A DNA stretch of 64,000 nt from Nymphaea colorata (taxonomy: Eukaryota; Streptophyta; Magnoliopsida; Nymphaeales; Nymphaeaceae): the NCBI RefSeq assembly GCF_008831285.2, contig NC_045148.1, positions 10,049,001 to 10,113,000 on the forward strand. Reading direction: 5' to 3'. The position numbers and the translations under genes are program-made. The notes under the pieces were generated by a model. The model had not been told where the DNA came from, searched no databases, and worked only from the letters and a program-made list of their open reading frames with translations. Within the stretch, counting starts at the first letter, position 1; each line of letters begins with the position of its first letter. Below, piece after piece: positions 57,489-64,000 of this stretch.

Positions 57489-58840
57489 TATATATATATA
57501 TATATAAAACAAAGTTTGACCTTGAACAAGACTCGTGATTTTTTTTTCCAGAAATCGTAATCTTTTTATGAAATAATATAAAAAATAAAGGTATGTGGAA
57601 TCTTGCTTAATCATCAAACTAAACAAAAATGTTGTAATTTAGCTTGGGCTGCATAAAGGCCCGCTAAAACTTGTGAAACAGCATGTAATATAAATAATGC
57701 ACTTAACTTTTAATAAAGAATCCAATTCTATTTATAAGTGTTTCTCATGCTCGAGACAATGACTGAAAATGGATTAGAAACTGGAGCACATCGCTATCAA
57801 ACAGTCACTAATTAGCAGCCATAGCTTGATCTGCAAATTGGCTAGATATAATTTCAGGATTTTCTCATTCTACGGCACGGATTCAATATTCCGACCCAAG
57901 CTCTCGGCATAACCTGTTTGCAACTCTGAGCATTTCAATGCTTTTGCTGCATTTGAATCATGGAACTAAAGAAAACCAGAGAATTTCGGGACAACCGAAC
58001 GATGAGTTCTGGCCGTGTTACTATCTCGTGTTTGATTCTCTCCTCTTTTGTCCTGCAATCAAGCGTTAACTAATAGTTTGCCACATCTATGGCTTGGAGT
58101 GGCGCTCAAGAAAGCTGCCGGGATTGACTAACTTTCTGAAAGCGAGATGACGATTTGACTGCCTTGACAAAGGAGAAGGAAGACAAAAGCACCTGTTCCA
58201 CCTGTCGGAATTCTGGAAGAGGACGATCAACTATGGAAATGTAGTCACTGACACATATATTGCATGCACGAGTGCCTTTCACTAAATTGAGCCACATAAA
58301 TGTGATCGTTGCATTTGAAAACTTAGAAATGGATTCAAACGCGATATTTTTTATGTACAAAGATTCTCGGTGTAACTCAATGAATTTTCATTCAACTTGA
58401 GGTTTTACAAAGTGACATCCTTGTAGATGATTTTACACAAAGGTAAAAAAAGAAAACTTGTAGAAGTGACTTTTAACTAGAATTAAGTTGGATAGATTAT
58501 GGTATTTCTCTTGCAGAGGATTAGTTTTGCCGCTGCTTTCCATGAAGGTTCAGCACTGAAGTGAAGCTGAAGAAGTCACGTCGATAAACTGGAAGATTTT
58601 CCGGGCTTTTAATCGATGTGATCTTTGATTGGTCAGAAACTTCTGAAGTCCAAAACGAAGAAGCTCAAGAGTCAAGCCTACGTCACAAGTCATGGCCTGA
58701 CATGGCCTGCAAGCCATCAAAAGTTTTCTGGCACCAAGTTACGAAGACCAGAGAACACCTGTTAAATACAAGCTCTGCGATCATCCAGTCTCATACTTCT
58801 CTGCTTACAATCCGAAGCCAGGCCAGAACAGATACCATTA

Positions 58841-61799
58841 ATGGCAGCCATGTTCCTTCTCCTTGCTTCCATAGCTCTCTGCCTTTCCTGGGTGGTCGTG
58901 AAAGCAGCGTACTCAATATGGTGGAAGCCCAGGCGGTTTGCAGAGGCATTCAAGAGGCAAGGAATCCATGGCTACCCGTACAAGCTCTTGTTTGGCAACA
59001 CGAAGGATGCAGCTGCTATGCAAAAGCAAGCATTGGCTAAGCCCATGTCCTTCTCTCATGACATCGCTCCTCGAGTCCTTCCCTTCCTTAAAGAGGCTGT
59101 TGACAAGTATGGTATGCCCAGTTCCCAAACTTTCATTGATCTTGCCACTAATCTCTGTTGCCTAGGTTACGAAGGTGAATTGTGCAGAATTTTTAGCTTT
59201 TGGTTTATATCCCACTCTTGTTAAGTGTATCAGGTTACCATTTTTACGACCAAGTACTTATCTTTCTTTTGTGGATTAGTTATCTGATTGTGGAATTTTT
59301 TGCTGTAAAAGTAAGAATTTTTTTTTTGGGATGTTGAATACTATGGGTAAAATATGTCTCACCTGGTCGGGAAAGACGCCGCAGCTGATCCTTGTGGAAC
59401 CGGAGATGGTAAAAGAAGTCCTTTCCAACAAATCTGGCAATTTCCCGATACCAGATGTGCAAGGTTTGTTGAAAGTCCTGGGGCTGGGAACAGGTCTTCC
59501 TGGCTTGAAAGGTGAAGAATGGGCAAACAGGAGAAGGCTCATCAATCCTGCTTTCCATATGGAAAAGTTGAAGGTTTGCACTAGCGATCTTTACTTTTCC
59601 CCGTCTCCCTGCTGAATCTAGATATGAATGAGTCTCTTTGCAATAAAAACACCTTCTTTGTAACTGTAAATTTTATCACAATGGCAGAGAATCTCTCACC
59701 CATAAAGGGTGTATGCCAATTCAATAGAGAGATTTTTCAAAAGAATATTCAACGCCCAGTTTTTCACAGAGGCTATGAGACAAAGTTATTGAGTTAATTT
59801 CATGTTTAAGTTCTTCGTGAAATCAAGTCACATCACGAGCAAAAGGTCCCATGATTCGTTTTGGGACATATGGTTTCATGACTAAGATCAAGATGAGGCG
59901 CAATTCTCTGTGGTTAAGTTTGAAAAAGAAAAAATGTTTAGCTTAGTTTGCATTCAATAGGAATTCTTATTGGGACTGAGTCGGTTGATTCGTGTAAAAT
60001 CATATATTTTTACTTTCATGTTTCAACAAGCCTCTTGGGTTTCCTAAGTTTGTCTTTTTATGTTTTTATAGTCTTTATTTGTTTCAATTTCAAGCTTTTA
60101 ACTCTTCTGATTCATTCTGTTCGGCTGATTTTCTCATTATTCTGGAAGAAAATTTTAACCAAGAAAAAGTTATAACAATGAATAGTAGGAGTGCCTTCTT
60201 AAACTTGTTGTGGATTAGTTGAAGTCTTCGACGACTTTATCAATAGGTAATGGATGTCAAGCAGTATGATAAGCTATCTGGTGATTAAAGGTCTATCGAA
60301 GGCGTGCGTAGATATAACTCTCTCTCTCTCTCAAAAGATATTATGAAATTCAGATCAATATATACTTAATTGGAGCATGATCATCTAAAACCCGTCAGCA
60401 GGATTCCTTCAAATTAGAATGGGAACTTATATTTGCAGCCATGCTTCTTATATCCACTTATGTTGTTCTCCTATCTGGTTCTTGCTGAACAGAGTTTGCT
60501 GCCATTGTTTGCAAGTAGCTGTAGTGAACTGGTTCAGAGGTGGGAAAAATCAATTGGTCCCCAAGGATCATGTGAATTGGATGTGTGGGTAGAGCTCCAG
60601 AATCTTACAGCAGATGTCATTTCTAGAGCAGCATTTGGCAGCAGCTATGAAGAAGGAAAGCATATATTTCAAATGCAGAAGAAGCTGGAAGAGATGGCAG
60701 CGGAACTTTTGAATGTGCTTAGCATTCCAGTATTAAGGTACTTCAGTTGTGTTCCAAACAGTTGTGAAAGCGGATTTTAGAATGTTATGCAGAATATACT
60801 TTCTCACATTCATCAGCATTTACTGAGAGTCTAGATGAAACTTGAAACTGAGCATATGTAGTTCTGCAAATCAGGTTTGTGAAGATGAAGAAGAATCGCA
60901 GGAGGGAGGAGCTGAAAGAAAAGATGACATCCCTGCTCAGTAAAATAATTGAAAAAAGAGAGCAGGAAATGAAGTTGGGGACAGCCAACAATGATGATTT
61001 GCTGGGCATTTTGTTGGAGTCGAACAAGAACCACAGAGAGTATGGGAGCAGGGGGATGACAAGAGATGAAATCATAGAGGAATGCAAAGTTTTCTACTCT
61101 GCTGGCCATGAATCAACTTCAGAGTTGCTCACATGGACCATGGTTCTGCTTTCCATGAACCCGAGCTGGCAGATGCATGCACGGGATGAGGTTCTTAAAG
61201 TTTGTGGAAGGCATGCTCCTTCTTTTGATAACTTAGCACAACTAAAGATTGTAAGTCTGCTCTGCTCAAGCATAAGAACTCCCTTTTGATTTCAGTTGAA
61301 TGGCATGGCTGAGGTTCAGGTCACCAAGTTCTTATACTACTAACATATTGACATTATTTTTTTTGCACTGCAGATGACCATGATCATATATGAAGTTCTA
61401 AGGCTATATCCACCTGCAGTCATGTTGGGCAGAGAGACTTACAGCACTGTCAAGTTGGGAGACATTACTCTCCCAGCAGGTGTTGGCTTGGTGGTGCCAA
61501 TCCTCCTGATTCATCATGATCACACCCTTTGGGGTGATGATGCCGACAAATTCAAACCAGAGAGGTTCTCAGAAGGAGTTGCAAACGCCACCAAGAATCG
61601 TCTTATGTTCCTTCCATTTAGTTGGGGTCCTCGAATCTGCATTGGCCAAACATTTGCACTAAATGAGGCTAAGATGGCTCTCGCCATGATTCTGCAGAGT
61701 TTCACGTTTGAACTGTCACCATCCTACACTCATGCTCCACACACAATCCTCACACTACAGCCTCAGTATGGAGCTCAAATCATCTTGCATAAGCTCTGA
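58841..61799 (+). CDS. Cytochrome P450, CYP72A-like (possibly mis-spliced)
   Basis: Five exons inferred: 58841-59111, 59347-59573, 60493-60737, 60875-61250, 61374-61799; 514 aa, normal for CYP72A. An N-terminal membrane anchor ([20 protein letters not shown]) leads to [20 protein letters not shown]. Later come [19 protein letters not shown] (helix C), the I-helix [17 protein letters not shown] (residues 321-337; Ser328 where Thr is usual) and the EXXR motif at Glu380-Arg383. The heme loop [13 protein letters not shown] has Cys462, and the end [20 protein letters not shown] is characteristic of CYP72A. Known family roles are triterpenoid, secoiridoid and gibberellin oxidation in the ER. Homology places the start of exon 2 at G|GT AAA, but the preceding bases are GG, not AG. 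No nearby AG restores the frame, so expression of a full protein is in doubt. Confidence 0.88.
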
Positions 61800-64000
61800 G
61801 GAAACTGCTGCTCTCTGCCTTAGTTTGCTAAACAGATGGATAATGTGCTTTGATAGTAGTAGTAGGAAACTACCCAGTCCTTTGTTTTCTGTCAAAGAAA
61901 TTAGTGTGGTGGTGGACCAATTGTAATCTTTTTAGATGCTTGAGCTGCACCTAGATACAGCTCTTTTGATAGTTTTTGGACTTTTCTTTTCTTGTTGTAG
62001 AATACAAGAAGTGGTGAATACTATGTGGGGAAGAGTAACATAAACAAAACTGCAGTTCTATAAAGATGGGATTTATTTGGAACTTTTGAGTGATAATCTA
62101 ACCAGAAGACAGGATTAGAAGTACAATGAAAATCAGGCCTGAATCGAGTCAATCAGAGAGACTGAAGTTAAACTGAAATTAATCACGGATGGCTACATTG
62201 GTTCAGCTTTTGCTTAACTAGTGCCTCAAATATTTCATTGAATCTGCTGACCAAAAGCTAGATAGTAAACAATTATCTTTCTACTTCACAGTTTAGTTAA
62301 ACAGGTTTTTTTTTAATACTATCTGAAATTTACATTTAAAAAAGACAACCGTTTGCCTGGCACGTAATTTCTTTTAATTAAGTTATATTAATAGGTCCAC
62401 AACTTAAGATTTTTGCAAACTGCGAACACTTCTACACATGTTCTCAAATTGGGAAACATATTATTTCGCAGATTTGTATACTGATGTCATTAAACGTTGG
62501 TTGCATCCAAAACTGTTGGTTAGGAACTCACTATTCAGAATCCGCGGATCTGGCACTGTTATTTACAGTAGTCTGAATAGAAATGGTTTTAATTTTCTAC
62601 TTTGTCAATTGAGCACCAACTTTTATATGATAAGAAATACGTCGACCAAGTTGTAGGACAGGTCAAATCTGCCTCCTCGAAGGATATATGTGATCCAGAA
62701 GAATCGGCTGTGAATTGGCAAAAAAGTATTTAAAAAAAAATTATTTTAAAAGGCAAATGAAAAGTTATTCTTAAAGTAAAAAATTCTTAAATATTTAAGC
62801 TTAAAAGCAAACATGCTGAATATGAAAATTTGTATACTAGTGGATCCGACTGATCATATTGAGATTTAACTATTGATCATCATGAGTGCAACTTCGGATC
62901 CAACCCCGCATCTGATGAGTCAAGTGTCCTCAATCACCCATTCTGCGGACCTCATACTCTTCCATGAAAACTAAGCTTCTATGAGGCATGGATGTTCATA
63001 AAGATCAACGATCATCTGGCTGCCTACGCTATGTTAGGAATATGCGAAACCAATGTGGGCAAGTGAAATAGGCAACTTGAATATCTTTGGATCTAAGACT
63101 ATAGGTTTGGATCTATGCAGATTTAGATCTATATAATCTAAATGGCTAACCAGCTGATAAGGCTCAGATAAGCGAGAGCCATCGGCCTTTCCTCTTACCT
63201 CTCTCTAAAAACTGTTTTGGGATGTGAGGTATGAAACACCCATCAACTAAAACATCGTGATTCAACCAATTCATATAGAAATCAAATTGACAATCCAGCT
63301 ACACTATATAGAAGCAACTGAGTTGATATAGTTGAAAGTAACTCATAGTCACAAAAAACACGTTATCTTAAAAAAATGCAAAAAAAAATGTGAGAAAATG
63401 AAATGCCATTTAAAACTTAAAAAAACGTGTTTTTTGAGAAAAACTTGAAAAATGAAAAAAAATGTCCTCGTTTTTTCGCTTTTTTTTTATTTTTTTTAAT
63501 GTCAAGCAGTTTTTTTAATTTTTTATTTATTACAAATCTATTTATCTTTTGATGTTTGTGTTATTATTTTTTACTTATTTTATTTTCTTCATTTTTAGTT
63601 TTTTTATTTTAAAAAAACGTATTTTTTGAGAAAAACTTGAAAAATGAAAAAAATGTCCTCGTTTTTTCACCTTTTTTTATTTTTTTAATGTCAAACAGTT
63701 TTTTATTTTTTATTTATTACAAATCTACTTATTTTATTTTTTTCATTTTTAGTTTTTTTATTTTTTTTAAATATCATTTTTTTTTTCATTTTTTTAAGTC
63801 CATTGTATTATATTTGAGAAAACCCTCACAATTTAAAACTCTAATTGTGACTATGAGACTTCAGTTCAAACCATAATTAAAAAATTGAAACAGTAAATTG
63901 ACGTTAAATGAAAACCCTGTTTGACCACGTCCAAAGAAATTTTTACGAAAATGCCAAAAGTTTGAGAAACGAAAAGAAGCCAGAATTTATCTCGGTCTAT
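61800..64000. other. Intergenic region at the right edge
   Basis: Holds the P450 3' UTR and AT-rich sequence without a recognised gene. A MITE occupies 63343-63857 and contains an internal direct repeat (AAAAACGTGTTTTTTGAGAA near 63421 and AAAAACGTATTTTTTGAGAA near 63612). Confidence 0.55.
63343..63857. mobile_element. CTCATAGTCACAA-type MITE, copy C
   Basis: The left tip, ending ATAGTCACAA, and the right tip, TTGTGACTATGAG, are perfect inverted repeats over about 13 bp. The interior is A-rich then T-rich and includes an internal repeat of about 190 bp (AAAAATGTCCTCGTTTTTTC occurs twice). It is the longest and best-preserved copy of the family. Confidence 0.75.

Larger units (their letters stand above)
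56358..58840. other. Intergenic region before the P450 gene
   Basis: Contains the F-box 3' UTR, a GAGCTCGA-type fragment at about 56725-56855, (TA)n at 57283-57327 and a MITE at 57330-57488. The remainder is probably P450 upstream sequence. Open frames at 58106-58360 (-) and 58618-59040 (+) match no family I recognise. Confidence 0.5.

Overview
The window is nuclear DNA from a flowering plant. It has split genes with GT-AG introns and plant-specific families: a PLS-type PPR protein, a CYP72A-type P450, an F-box/LRR protein, an SRC2-like C2 protein and UREG. Intergenic DNA is AT-rich and full of small DNA transposons and (TA)n tracts. I cannot name the species. Nothing looks bacterial, organellar or horizontally transferred.

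Layout, left to right. 1-2421 (-): 5' three coding exons of an RPL18a-like membrane protein, running off the left edge. 2422-7937: repeats, including a hAT-type element with a perfect 8-bp target duplication. 7938-13466 (+): 15-exon 3-hydroxyisobutyryl-CoA hydrolase-like gene with one GC-AG intron. 15001-26155 (-): 15-exon VPS16. 26156-30457: broken Ty3/gypsy reverse transcriptase and part of a second hAT-type family. 30458-32817 (+): cytochrome b561 protein. 33865-36363 (+): intronless PPR protein, tail-to-tail with a two-exon predicted plastid membrane protein (36510-37674, -). 40117-44012 (+): UREG with a long His-rich N-terminus. 44013-48115: repeats, including a 1.1-kb hAT-type element with extra internal sequence. 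48116-50037 (+): lipase-like alpha/beta hydrolase. 51076-51720 (-): C2-domain gene with a TATA box and two G-boxes. 54497-56357 (+): F-box/LRR gene. 58841-61799 (+): CYP72A-like P450 whose second exon lacks a normal AG acceptor. 61800-64000: no gene, one TIR element.

Exon structures were built by joining frames at splice sites and checking that phases close. CDS lengths come to 386 aa (hydrolase), 847 (VPS16), 247 (b561), 164 (membrane protein), 285 (UREG), 378 (lipase), 430 (F-box) and 514 (P450). The genes are an ordinary mix of housekeeping and lineage genes and do not form a shared pathway or cluster. I found no new multi-gene system. The most interesting signals are the P450 splice-site anomaly, the several small transposon families, and an unusual number of short exact tandem duplications, one of which abuts a VPS16 splice donor.
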